A DNA stretch of 64,000 nucleotides. It comes from Allantophomopsis cytisporea (Eukaryota > Ascomycota > Leotiomycetes > Phacidiales > Phacidiaceae). The notes beneath the pieces were generated by a model. That model searched no databases and was not told the origin of the DNA. It worked only from the letters and a program-made list of their open reading frames with translations. Location of the stretch: NCBI GenBank assembly GCA_024752435.1, contig CP103035.1, forward strand, positions 496,001 to 560,000. Direction: 5' to 3'. Both the position numbers and the translations under genes were made by a program. Below are positions 12,280 through 22,238 of the stretch, one piece after another. Positions within the stretch are counted from its first letter, which is position 1; every line of letters starts with the position of its first letter.

Positions 12280-12938
12280 CTCCATGGATGTAAATAGAAT
12301 CCCTGTTGCTGCAATTGATACGGAAGCAGATTGCAGACCCACTGGGCAGATCCGCAGGAAAGGTGTTGGGGTCTTGGGCCATCACGATAATTAACGAGAT
12401 GTTTACCGTGAGGGGAACGGGATGAAGGTGATGGGGTTTCTTGAAGATGTTAGGATGGTCGTTGACGAGAAGATGTCTATAGATGTGTGTGTATATATGT
12501 ATATGCATATGATTGTCGATAGTATATATATATGTACAATCAATTATATTGGTGTGTTATGAAGGGTGTGACCCAATATCCTACCCTCATATCCTTATAC
12601 CCTCATACTCATGCTCTTTCATATCTTTACCTATCCTACTTGCTATGACTGGTACCTTACAATCCTGCCCTTCTTTTTGCCTTCCTCAGGCCCACAGTTA
12701 TAATTAAAGCTCAAACGATGGGGTTGACCAGTAACGTGATCGTCTGAGCGTCTAGCATATGTGGCTCTCCTTTCCAGGACACATTTTCCCCATGCCCCAT
12801 TATAATGTTCCCTCGGAAGAGGCTTGCCCCTTCATTGCGGTAGGGAAGGTTGAGAGGGAATATGAGTGAGTATGAATGTGAGTATGAGAGTGAGTATATA
12901 CCAGGTAGGTAGATAGAGATAGATAGAGATATAAAAAT

Positions 12939-12982
12939 GAATGTGAATGTGAATGTGAATGTGAATGTGAATATGAATATGA
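12939..12982. repeat. (GAATGT)n hexanucleotide array
   Basis: About seven units, the last ones degenerate to GAATAT. It is flanked on the left by related GAGTATGA/GAGTAT motifs from about 12860. Confidence 0.9.
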
Positions 12983-13118
12983 AGGTCGATGTGAGTAGAC
13001 ATCTACATCCACCACGCCTAAGCTCAAGCCTGAGTGTCCGAGCATGAGTCTATGTCCAAAATACATACATAGTACATACCACCCAGTCATTACCCACCCA
13101 TGCCACACAATACCTTAC

Positions 13119-13232
13119 CATCCATCCATCCATCCATACCTTACCACCGACCATACGACCTACCTAGTAGCTACTCAGCTCACACTACTACACCATACTA
13201 AACTACCACTACCACTACTACTACTACTACAC
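13119..13232. repeat. CATC and ACT/TAC microsatellites
   Basis: A CATC array at 13119-13136 and an ACT/ACC trinucleotide tract at about 13201-13232, both in the region upstream of the septin transcript. Confidence 0.85.
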
Positions 13233-13716
13233 CTTAAGGACAGGTGAACGTCGCACGCTCACACCCAAAACCCCCAAATCCCTTCTCACAGACTCTCTTC
13301 CTTCAATTCCATTCTTCTCAAAGGCGCATCAAACCACATACATTCACTGCATACATTTCCCAGTGGATACCGCTTGTCTTCTTCAATTCCAATTGAAACC
13401 ACCTTTTCTATTCGATCAAGCTGTGGTACGTGTTCTCTCTTTCTCTGCTTCATTCCCCCCATACCGACGCCTCCCAGCGAAAATGGCCAGCTTCACAATC
13501 CTTGTTCCACATGAAATGGCACTCTCCGCAGGACCCCTTTTGTCGGCGCGCACGACTCTCCATCAGAGAGCTCTCAACCATAACATATCCTGGAGATTCA
13601 GCACTAACGACGTGCTTTCCATATAGATCGATCGACTCTTCAGTAGATACTTGTGACAGACAGTTGTCAACAGACTTAGCGCAAAGACGCGACCAATCCA
13701 AATCGAAGAGTGTTTG

Positions 13717-13820
13717 GTATGTGTTCACCACTTTCTACCTACTACCGTCCCATAAGAAAAGACATTGGCCTGGCCGTGAACTCTGTGACGAGCTTTCCCG
13801 CTGACTCTTGTTCTCTGCAG
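13717..13820 (+). other. Predicted 5'-UTR intron of the septin gene
   Basis: GTATGT donor at 13717 and TTCTCTGCAG acceptor ending at 13820, with CTGAC-type branch sequence near 13801. The acceptor is followed at once by a short leader segment that contains the ATG at 13837. No transcript evidence. Confidence 0.55.
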
Positions 13821-13836
13821 TTACTTCCTTCCTACA

Positions 13837-15958
13837 ATGGGTAAGCTGAGCTGTTTCTTTTCTTTTGCTGTGCGCCGTTGCCTTCCATCGTGCCTCCCTT
13901 CCTGGGATGCAACGCGCCGAGATGGGACATACAAATCTCTCACGACACGACCATGCATCCATCGACCTCCAATATCCAATCTGACGTACAATTTGCACGG
14001 TGCATCTGACAAACCATCAATTCGACGATAAAAGCAAAGAAAACCGCGCAATGTCATCGAGACGTCGAATGTCGTCGAACAAGCCCTACAATGTTCCGGG
14101 ATCATGGAGCTCCTCCAGCATGCATGATCGCATTCTTGCATCTCTGAAGAACATCTCCTCAGATTCTGATCCATCTGGCCAGTGGGTAGATGATGATAGA
14201 ACTTCTTGGGAGGCACCAGAGCGTGTAACAGCAGGAGCTGTCTTGTTGGGAGATTCCATGCAACGTCATAAGCTAGCTACACCCGCCGTTCACAATGTTC
14301 GAAGTATGCTGGATGTCAATGACCAAGGAGCTGTGGTTGGAATGACTCGAATCGACAAGACTTTGCTACCTCCACTACCTGCCCCTTATGAGATTCTCAG
14401 GAAACCAACACCTCTATTTGGAACTGGATCTTTCGACCGCACAGCTCTTTGTAGTTTATACAATCAACCATGTGCTTCTCTAACTGACTTTTCTCCGATA
14501 GCTTCCAACGGCGCCCCAGATGCTCCAACCCGTACTGCACCAGCATCAAATGGTGCTCCTTCATCCCCTCTCGAGATGCCTCAGAGTGTCACTTCCACCG
14601 ATCCAAAGATTGCAGCCCAGCAAGCTAGCGATATGAAGAACATTGTGAGAAGAAAGTTGACCGGCTATGTTGGATTCGCCAACTTGCCAAACCAATGGCA
14701 CCGAAAGAGTGTCCGTAAGGGTTTCAACTTCAATGTTATGGTTGTTGGTAAATTTCTCCGCTTCTACACGTATGTTATCAGGCCACTGACGGGGAAATAG
14801 GTGAATCTGGTCTCGGAAAGTCCACTCTCGTTAACACCCTTTTCAACACTTCCCTTTACCCACCGCGCGAGCGCAAGGAGCCATCCCTCGACATTATCCC
14901 AAAGACTGTCGCAATCCAGTCGCTCAGTGCTGACATTGAGGAGAATGGCGTTCGTCTTCGCTTGACCGTCGTGGATACCCCAGGTTTTGGTGACTTTGTC
15001 AACAACGATGAGTCCTGGAGACCAATCGTCGACAACATTGAACAGCGCTTCGACGCATACCTTGATGCAGAGAACAAGGTCAACCGTGTCAACATTGTTG
15101 ATAACCGCATTCATGCTTGTGTATACTTCATCCAGCCAACTGGACACGCATTGAAGCCTTTGGACATCGAAGTTATGCGCCGTCTTCATACCAAGGTCAA
15201 CTTGATCCCAGTCATCGCCAAGTCCGATACCATGACTGACGAGGAGATCTTGGCATTCAAGGCCAGAGTAAGTATAGAGAAGCAAGCGAGGATTCGGTTG
15301 GCCAAATGCTGACCATATATAGATTCTTGCCGATATCAAGCACCACTCGATCCAAATCTTCGAGGGACCACGTTACGAGCTCGATGATGATGAGACCATC
15401 GCCGAGAACAACGAGATCATGTCCAAGGTTCCATTCGCTGTTGTCGGTGCCAACGAGGACATCGCTACCTCAGATGGACGCAAGGTCCGCGGTCGCAAGT
15501 ACCCATGGGGTGTCATTGAGGTTGACAACGAGGAGCACTGCGACTTTGTTAAGCTTCGCCAAATGCTCATCCGAACCCACATGGAGGAGCTCAAGGAGCA
15601 CACCAGCAACGCCCTCTACGAGAACTACAGATCCGAGAAGCTTGTTGGTATGGGTGTTGCTCAGGACCCAAGCGTCTTCAAGGAGGTCAACCCAGCTGTC
15701 AAGCAGGAGGAGGAGCGTACTCTTCACGAACAGAAGCTTGCTAAGATGGAGGCTGAAATGAAGATGGTCTTCCAGCAAAAGGTCGCCGAGAAGGAGTCTA
15801 AGCTCAAGCAAAGTGAAGAGGAGTTGTACGCCAGACATCGTGAGATGAAGGAGCAACTTGAGCGACAGAGAATGGAGCTCGAGGAGAAGAAGAGCAGAGT
15901 CGAGAATGGTAGACCTATAGAAGAAAAGGGCAAGAGGAAGGGATTCTCTCTGCGTTAA
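13837..15958 (+). CDS. Septin, Cdc3-type (AspB-like)
   Basis: Exons 13837-13840, 14040-14450, 14502-14747, 14801-15267 and 15323-15958, giving 587 residues. The GTPase domain is clear: P-loop GESGLGKST from residue 221, G3 DTPGFGD from residue 279, G4 AKSD at 360-363, and the septin-unique GRKYPWG. The C-terminal 110 residues form a long charged coiled coil, as in Cdc3-group septins. The family polymerises into heteromeric filaments and rings at septa, hyphal tips and infection structures. The N-terminal 200 residues are disordered and longer than in yeast Cdc3. The first exon holds only ATGG, spliced over 199 nt to give MENRAMSSRR; initiation at ATG 14051 without that exon is the alternative and costs five residues. 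The 51-nt intron 14451-14501 has no stop and a length divisible by three, so retention would add 17 residues. Confidence 0.9.
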
Positions 15959-18786
15959 GAAGCCACATCTTAACTTCTCACGCATTACCAGATTACCCAT
16001 GTTATTTTCATGTTGGGGAATTGGTTTTTCTTCTACGATTGGTCTCCCACACACTTCTTCAAAATTTCTCAATCTCCTTTTTTTTAATCATCACACAACC
16101 TTAATTTTGAGGGGGCGGAGAGAAGAGAATTAGGGAACAGAATTCATTTGCGTTTGGTCTTCATTTCCATCGGTTCAATCTTGGTGCATTCTCGTCAACC
16201 TTTCAAGAAGACTTTCTCGACGTTCTCATTCGCTGCTTTGTGAGATTCATTATCGTCTTGGTTGTGATTAGATCCCTTCTTCCTGCTCTCCTCCCCTCGA
16301 ACTATTACATCAACAATGAGCACTCTACACTGTTCTCTGCTCTTGCAATCGAATGCACTGCAAGGAGGAAAGAAAAAGTCTGGCATTTTGTTTGCAACGC
16401 AGCTTTGATATTTGTTGTTGTTTCTGTTTCTGCTTCTGTTTCCACTTTTGTTTTTCTGTTTCTTTTTTTGAGATACCTACCTAACTACCTACCCTTCCTT
16501 CACTCGTTACTCTCCTTCCTTGTTATTAGTTACTGCTCGTTTCGACCATGCCAAACTGCCTGTTATAGTTTCTTTGCCGTCCTAAACCAGATTTTTGGAC
16601 TCAAATATATTTGAGATTCAAACTGTTCTCTCCTTTTTCGTGTTTCCCTATTGGGTGCTGTGGATTGTGGGCCGTGTGTAGATTATTGGCGAGACTGTGA
16701 TTGTGATTATGATGGAGATTGGGGGATGGGAGAGATGTGAGATGGGAGATGTATTTCTTTTTTTTGAGAGAGAGAGAGAGAAAGAGTGTGTGTGTGTGTT
16801 GAATTACGATTGCTGGTGGCTTGTTTGTTTGATTCTTGGAGGGTTTGTGGTGTGGCAAAGGGGATGGAGCGGGAAGTGGTCGGGTTGGTGTTTCTTTGCT
16901 GAATTCTAGTGTTTTATTTGAGGTGCGGAATGGATTTGTGTATCTGTTTGCTGAGGGGTCATTGTGCTTACCGTTGTGATTGCTGTCGTGATTGTCTATC
17001 TAGTTGTTGGCATTCTGAGCAAGCTTCATCACGATGAGACTCTGGGAAGTTTCGTCGAGAAGGCTGGTGATTGTTGACGCCTTTAGAGTTTATGACACAT
17101 TTCGACTCAATGCTTGTTCGATTTGCTATGGTTTTGACTTGATAGTAACGCACTTTATGTGTTTGGGGTGAGCATATTGATTTCATGTTGACACAGAACT
17201 TGTCAGTAATGCATAGATCGTTGCTAGAATAGAGAACCTAAATCCTATAGAGGGGGGATCGGAATCGGGTTATGGTTGGTTGTCACCGAATTTCAAATGT
17301 GTTACTCATTCGGACATAGTTCTTCTGCCATGATCTCATGCTTCCTTTCAAAAAATCAGTCAGTGTTTCTATCTAGAACCATCTGGGTAGATGTGGCAAC
17401 GGGATGGTCTTCTGTTTCTGATAGGTGTAGGTGTATTTCAAGTGTTTGTTTCCGTCATTTGGTTTCGTTACACTTTACTGGTGATAGGAAGAAGGCCTGC
17501 TTTACTAGGATCTGCCACTTTATAGAGTACTATAGAAGTGATGTATTGCTGTTCTAGAGGGAGGTCTGACAACGTACTAATGAAGTGGTTTCTGTATGTT
17601 TCAGAAATGTTCTAGAGTCCGAATGTGTTACCTTGTAGACATTTTTTCGTTGCAAGCAAAATACGTGAAAATTTGATTTCTTGACCTTATACACATTACT
17701 ATGATCATACACATTATAGCTGATGAGTGTTTTGTTTCTGCTATAGACACGCTATAAATATTTGTGAAAAGCACTAATATGTTTCGTATCATCTCCTTGG
17801 GGATATACCTATCTAAACCCCAAGCCAGCTAATCTTCAAGCGCATCCATACCAACGAACATGTGCGAAATCGAGATAACAAACTACAAAATGCTTGCACG
17901 TGAGATACAGGTCCAAAAGCCAATGCATAAGGAATCGAAGAAACAGGACTTGCTTGCAGAGACATTATATAATTACTCAGTTTGATGGGGTTTGTCCGGG
18001 CTGCCTTTGTGTCTGGCGACGGGTAGATGATGGTGAAGGCAGCAATTGGAAGATTAATGGTAATGACAAGCGGAATAGCAGCAGAGATGGCAACGGGGAA
18101 AGCAAGAGAGAAAGTGATTAGGAAAGCAATGGGAACAATAGCAGAAATGATTTCAAGCAGAGTTCTTAATGAGCATTTTGAATATTAGAGTAGCCAGACC
18201 TCAGCGATATCTGGGAAACAAAGCTTCGCTCTCTACCAATCTATATGGTAGTTCCTGCTTTGATATGAGATCAGTTGACTTCATTGCACAGAGACCGCGT
18301 CTTGGCTTGAGTGCAGCTTGGTCTTTTATACATATGCCATAGGAGTGATATAACTTGTCTAAGTTCACACAAAATATGACGTCCAAATTCATATATGCAG
18401 TCTCCCATCTGGAATATGAAATGATGAAGTCCTTAGATCAAGAGATAGCTCTTTGTAATATAATAACATATGATGATATGAGAACATGGGAACTTAATGC
18501 CTTGAAATCCACAAAATACTGAAGTGAAAGAGGAACGTTGGATCTGTCAAAGCTAAGGGGATCAAGTGCAGAAGTTGGGGAGAGTATCACTTGACATTAA
18601 GTTGAGGCGGAAGTTCTTGGCAGCGGACCACGCTAAGATAAGAATCCACCCCTCCACAATAAAAGTTTATCAGCAAAGTCGCAATGATGATGTAGAAAGA
18701 TCTCTTCCAACCCACCGAAACGGACTCAGTTATTGTCACCATTCATTTGTGCTCTTAGAAGACGAGAATTAGACCAGCGTAGCAAA
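15959..18786. other. Intergenic region, no gene recognised
   Basis: The first 700 bp are T/C-rich and probably include the septin 3' UTR. An AG/GT dinucleotide-rich patch lies near 16765-16800. The rest is AT-rich sequence with scattered short open frames that resemble nothing I know and lack usable splice sites. Confidence 0.5.
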
Positions 18787-20019
18787 ATGCATATCGAAGA
18801 ACTCGCCGACAATTTTGACGCAGCAGTCAATCTCACCTCTCCATTCCCACAAGATGCTGCGCGAAATGCTGCTTCGAAACCACAAGATGGCACCATCCCA
18901 TCGTTACCACCTGCTCTTGAGGCAGTGCGTGGTAAAACGAGCGAACAGATACTTGCGGATTTAAATAAGATGCCACTGTTTATGACCGAGCTCGAAGAGA
19001 ACGACGATCTTGAAGCCATTCGCGCATTAGCCTACGAAGGAACACCTGCCGAGGTGGCACAAGGTTTCAAGGAGCGCGGTAACGAAGCTTTCAAGGAGAA
19101 GAAGTGGACTGATGCGAAGGAGTTCTATGGCAAGGGTATTGAGGTAGTACAAGTAGAGGAGCGGAAACGAAAGGCAGGACAAGAATCGAAGGCTGGCGGA
19201 GAGAAGACTTCGGAAGAAGAGATCCAGAACGAGAAGAGCATCTGGGAAACATGTCTGGTGAATAGAGCAGCCTGTCACTTGGAGCTCAAGAACTTCCGTT
19301 CTTGTACTCTAGACTGCGCAGCTGCGTTGCGCCTGAACCCAAAGAACATCAAAGCCTACTACCGCTCCTCCCGCGCTCTCCTATCCCTCTCGAAAATCCT
19401 AGAGGCCGATGATGCATGCGCCCGTGGTCTGGCCATAGATCCCGAGAACGCACCGCTGAAAGCAGTAGCAGCGCAGATCATAGCGAAGAATGAGGCGATT
19501 GCCGAGAAAGCTCGGAAGGAGGCGGAGCGCGAGAACCGAGCCAAGCAAGAGCGATACATCAGGAGTGCAGCATTGGTGGCGAGGGGCATCAGGACTATCA
19601 AGACGGCGCAGCCACCTGAGATGGAGGATGCTAAGATTGAGATGGTGCCGGATCCTATGGATCCTACTTCTACGCTTTCCTTCCCTTGCGTGCTGCTTTA
19701 CCCACTCCACCTCGAAAGCGACTTCATTAAGGCTTTCAATGAGTTACAAACTCTTAGCGATCATCTCAGCTATATATTCCCGCTGCCATGGGACCTTGAG
19801 GGGTTGTACACGCCAAAGAGCGTGGAGTGTTACATGGAGACGATGACGGGAGGCCTCATTAAGGTTGGCAAGAAAGTTAGCTTGTTGAAGACACTGAGCA
19901 GTGGCAACGTAGAGATTATCGACGAAGTGGTGAGAATTTTCGTCGTGCCCAGCACAAGAGCTGCAGAGTGGGTTGCGGAGTTCAAGAGGAAGAAGGCGGC
20001 TGAGAAGGGCGTGGCTTGA
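18787..20019 (+). CDS. CNS1: Hsp90 co-chaperone Cns1 (TTC4 homologue), TPR protein
   Basis: A single exon of 410 residues, the normal size for Cns1/TTC4. The ATG at 18787 is the first in the frame; the open frame continues upstream only to a TTG. The acidic N-terminal part with MPLFMTELEENDDLEAIRAL is conserved in TTC4 proteins. Three TPR units run from about residue 91 (AQGFKERGNEAFKEKKWTDA) to about 215 (NPKNIKAYYRSSRALLSLSK, then AIDPENA). A charged helix of Glu/Lys/Arg follows, then the C-terminal 'wheel' domain (FPCVLLYPLHLESDFIKAF, YIFPLPWD). Known role: essential co-chaperone that binds the Hsp90 and Hsp70 C-termini and supports client folding and translation factors. Convergent with the APSES gene. 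Confidence 0.92.
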   Translation: MHIEELADNFDAAVNLTSPFPQDAARNAASKPQDGTIPSLPPALEAVRGKTSEQILADLNKMPLFMTELEENDDLEAIRALAYEGTPAEVAQGFKERGNEAFKEKKWTDAKEFYGKGIEVVQVEERKRKAGQESKAGGEKTSEEEIQNEKSIWETCLVNRAACHLELKNFRSCTLDCAAALRLNPKNIKAYYRSSRALLSLSKILEADDACARGLAIDPENAPLKAVAAQIIAKNEAIAEKARKEAERENRAKQERYIRSAALVARGIRTIKTAQPPEMEDAKIEMVPDPMDPTSTLSFPCVLLYPLHLESDFIKAFNELQTLSDHLSYIFPLPWDLEGLYTPKSVECYMETMTGGLIKVGKKVSLLKTLSSGNVEIIDEVVRIFVVPSTRAAEWVAEFKRKKAAEKGVA

Positions 20020-20540
20020 GATTTCAAGATAGAGTGATTGTGTAGCTTTGCCAAAACACTACCGTACCACAAACGGGAGTTTTCTCGTCGGATATGATGT
20101 TGTGAGGTAGTACGAGAAGCGCTTCGGGAGATTGTGGTGAAAGGTTTGATATCGGACTCCTGCCACGCCTGTCGAATATGAGAGATCATATACTATAACC
20201 GATTTCTGATGCAACTATTGACAGGCTTCTACGATGGGACTGGATGCTTCTTGATCAGATACCGGTGCAGGCACAGACGCGAGGAAGGGGTAGTTGAAAG
20301 TGCACAAATAAGGAAGATTAGATACCAATTAACCATCATACATTGTTCTGTGATTTTCGAATCCATGCCTCCATAAAACCTGTGATGCAAACCAAGCTGT
20401 AAATACAGACTCCATCGTAAAGTCATGACTCTCGTGATAACATCTCCAACAATCTATGCCATGAGCCACCCAAGTACATAAGGAATTAAGAGAAGAGATC
20501 ACGAAACACACTGAACCAAACACAGTCATAGCTAATGAAT
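20020..20540. other. Convergent 3' region between CNS1 and the APSES gene
   Basis: About 520 bp of AT-rich sequence expected to hold both 3' ends. No gene or repeat seen. Confidence 0.5.
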
Positions 20541-22238
20541 CTACATGCTCGTAGCCCTTCTCCTCTTGACTCTTGGACCTTCATTAATCGTATAACTTTG
20601 GCCCGAATCGATCTCGCCTGCTTCTCCATCCCGTACACTCAGATGCATGAGCAACATAGCTGCCTTCTTGTCCTCTACTACCTCCTTCTCCGCCTCAATC
20701 TTCTCCGCATCTAGGGACTCACTCCCACTTCTGTTCTCCTCCCCATCATCATAAGACGTGTCTTCAGTCTCTTTGACGCTCCTCTTAGCCCTCCAAGAAG
20801 CTACATCTGCACTTCTCGGCACCGCACTAAGCCACGGATTAATTGATGCCACAGTGCGCGGCTTAGATATCAGTCGCTCCATAGATGGCTGCTGCTGGCG
20901 GATAGGACAATGGGAATAAGACGGCTCTGTTTCGGAAGGTGGCAATGGAACGCAAGGAGGGAGAATGGCCCAGGCAGCTGATGAGATACATGGTACGTTA
21001 ACTGGCTGGGGCTCGGTGCGAGGGATGATAGAGCAAGTAGGCATTTTCTTCCATATTGACAGGGATGTGCTTGTAGCGCTAGAGGGGGTGATGGGAGATC
21101 CAGCGTATCGATCACTGCCAGTGTCACTTGCTGTTTCGGAGCCGGTATCCGTTCGGCAAGGACTGTCGTCATTAAAAGTCCTTTTGAGTCGTAGGCGTCT
21201 TTCGAGAGATGTGCCCTCGCGAACGTCAAGTTGTGGTCGTCGATGAGGGCTCATACTTGGAGAAGAGCGCTGAGAGCGAGGGATAAACATGGGAGCTTGT
21301 GGACGCTGCTCGTTGGAATACTTGATACGGAAACCCTCGGCTTCACGTGTTGCATGTTCTGTAATGGCAGGTCGAATCGTCATACGACCGTGCTCTGGGG
21401 CTTCGGGTGGTACGCATTGTGAAGGAAATGTAGGTCCAAATATGGGGATCAAAGCCGGGGCTATGTGGTGACAGAATGTTGTGCAGACAGCAAGGGCGCA
21501 AGACCAGGGCATCCAGTATCCTGCATATTGTTAGTAGATGTGAGAGGTAGAGGTTTGATTTATACCTTGAGCTGCCAATGCACCGCCCGTTATACTGTGA
21601 GTGATTTCCTTGAGTCCTGGGTTGAGGTTGAGCATTTTTGCTGGTGTAGTCTGAGAATAATCAGTCCACGCTGATGGGAGAACATGGCACTATAGTTCAT
21701 ACTTTCGAATACTTGCAGCATTTGAAGAACGGAGTTATGCGAACGAGACCGATATTGTAATCCCACATCACCGTGTATTCCTTTTCGTCGTTTGGAACCT
21801 TGAAGGTGTATTGGAACACTATCATCGTGTTAGTGACCTGACTAGTTTTCGAAGACTTGCATTACCTTCGAAACTTTCTCGACCAGTCTTTTCCAGGAAA
21901 GTTTTCTTTTCGCTGTTGTAGGGAATATGGCGAGGATAGGCTGTTATCCTGCCTAAAGGATACACATGGAACTTCGAGATTTCCATTGATGTTTCCTTAT
22001 TGAAGTTCTCATATGGTGGAAATCTAACCTCGCCCTTGATCTTGCCCTTTGTGAAGACAGCAGCGTCCTTGACCATCTTCTGTCTCCTGGTAGATTGCTG
22101 TGAAGAGAGATCTGGACTAGCATAAGCCGACGACGTCGTGCAGAGAGACGAGCAAGGACTTGAAGGTATTTGATTAAGTCCTGCGTGCTCTCTGGGCTCT
22201 GATTTGATGGGGTTGAGTAGTGAAGCTACGGATACCAT
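20541..22238 (-). CDS. APSES/KilA-N-type DNA-binding transcription factor (Xbp1-like)
   Basis: Exons 22238-21866, 21818-21703, 21650-21566 and 20541-21520 encode 517 residues. The DNA-binding domain spans roughly residues 85-205 and crosses three introns: YTVMWDYNIGLVRITPFFKC, then TTPAKMLNLNPGLKEITHSI, then GGALAAQGYWMPW and FCHHIAPALIPIFGPTFPS. This is the layout I know from the fungal APSES group related to yeast Xbp1. The start context MVSVASLLNP is common in ascomycete regulators. The C-terminal half is Ser/Pro-rich and disordered, with an acidic Glu/Asp stretch and a basic tail GPRVKRRRATS that could be a nuclear signal. Yeast Xbp1 is a stress- and starvation-induced repressor; a similar role here is inference. 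Introns are 44-52 nt with CTAAC-type branch sites. Confidence 0.85.

Larger units (their letters stand above)
11296..13716. other. Intergenic region and probable promoter/leader of the septin gene, rich in simple repeats
   Basis: No gene recognised. It holds a dinucleotide AT array, a GACT array, a GAATGT array and CATC and ACT arrays (listed separately). From about 13250 the + strand becomes pyrimidine-rich, typical of ascomycete promoters and leaders. Open frames here are short and mostly repeat-driven. Confidence 0.5.

Noticed and set aside
20869..21246. Open frames on both strands inside the APSES gene's last exon
   Set aside because: They sit entirely within the disordered C-terminal coding exon of a well-supported gene.
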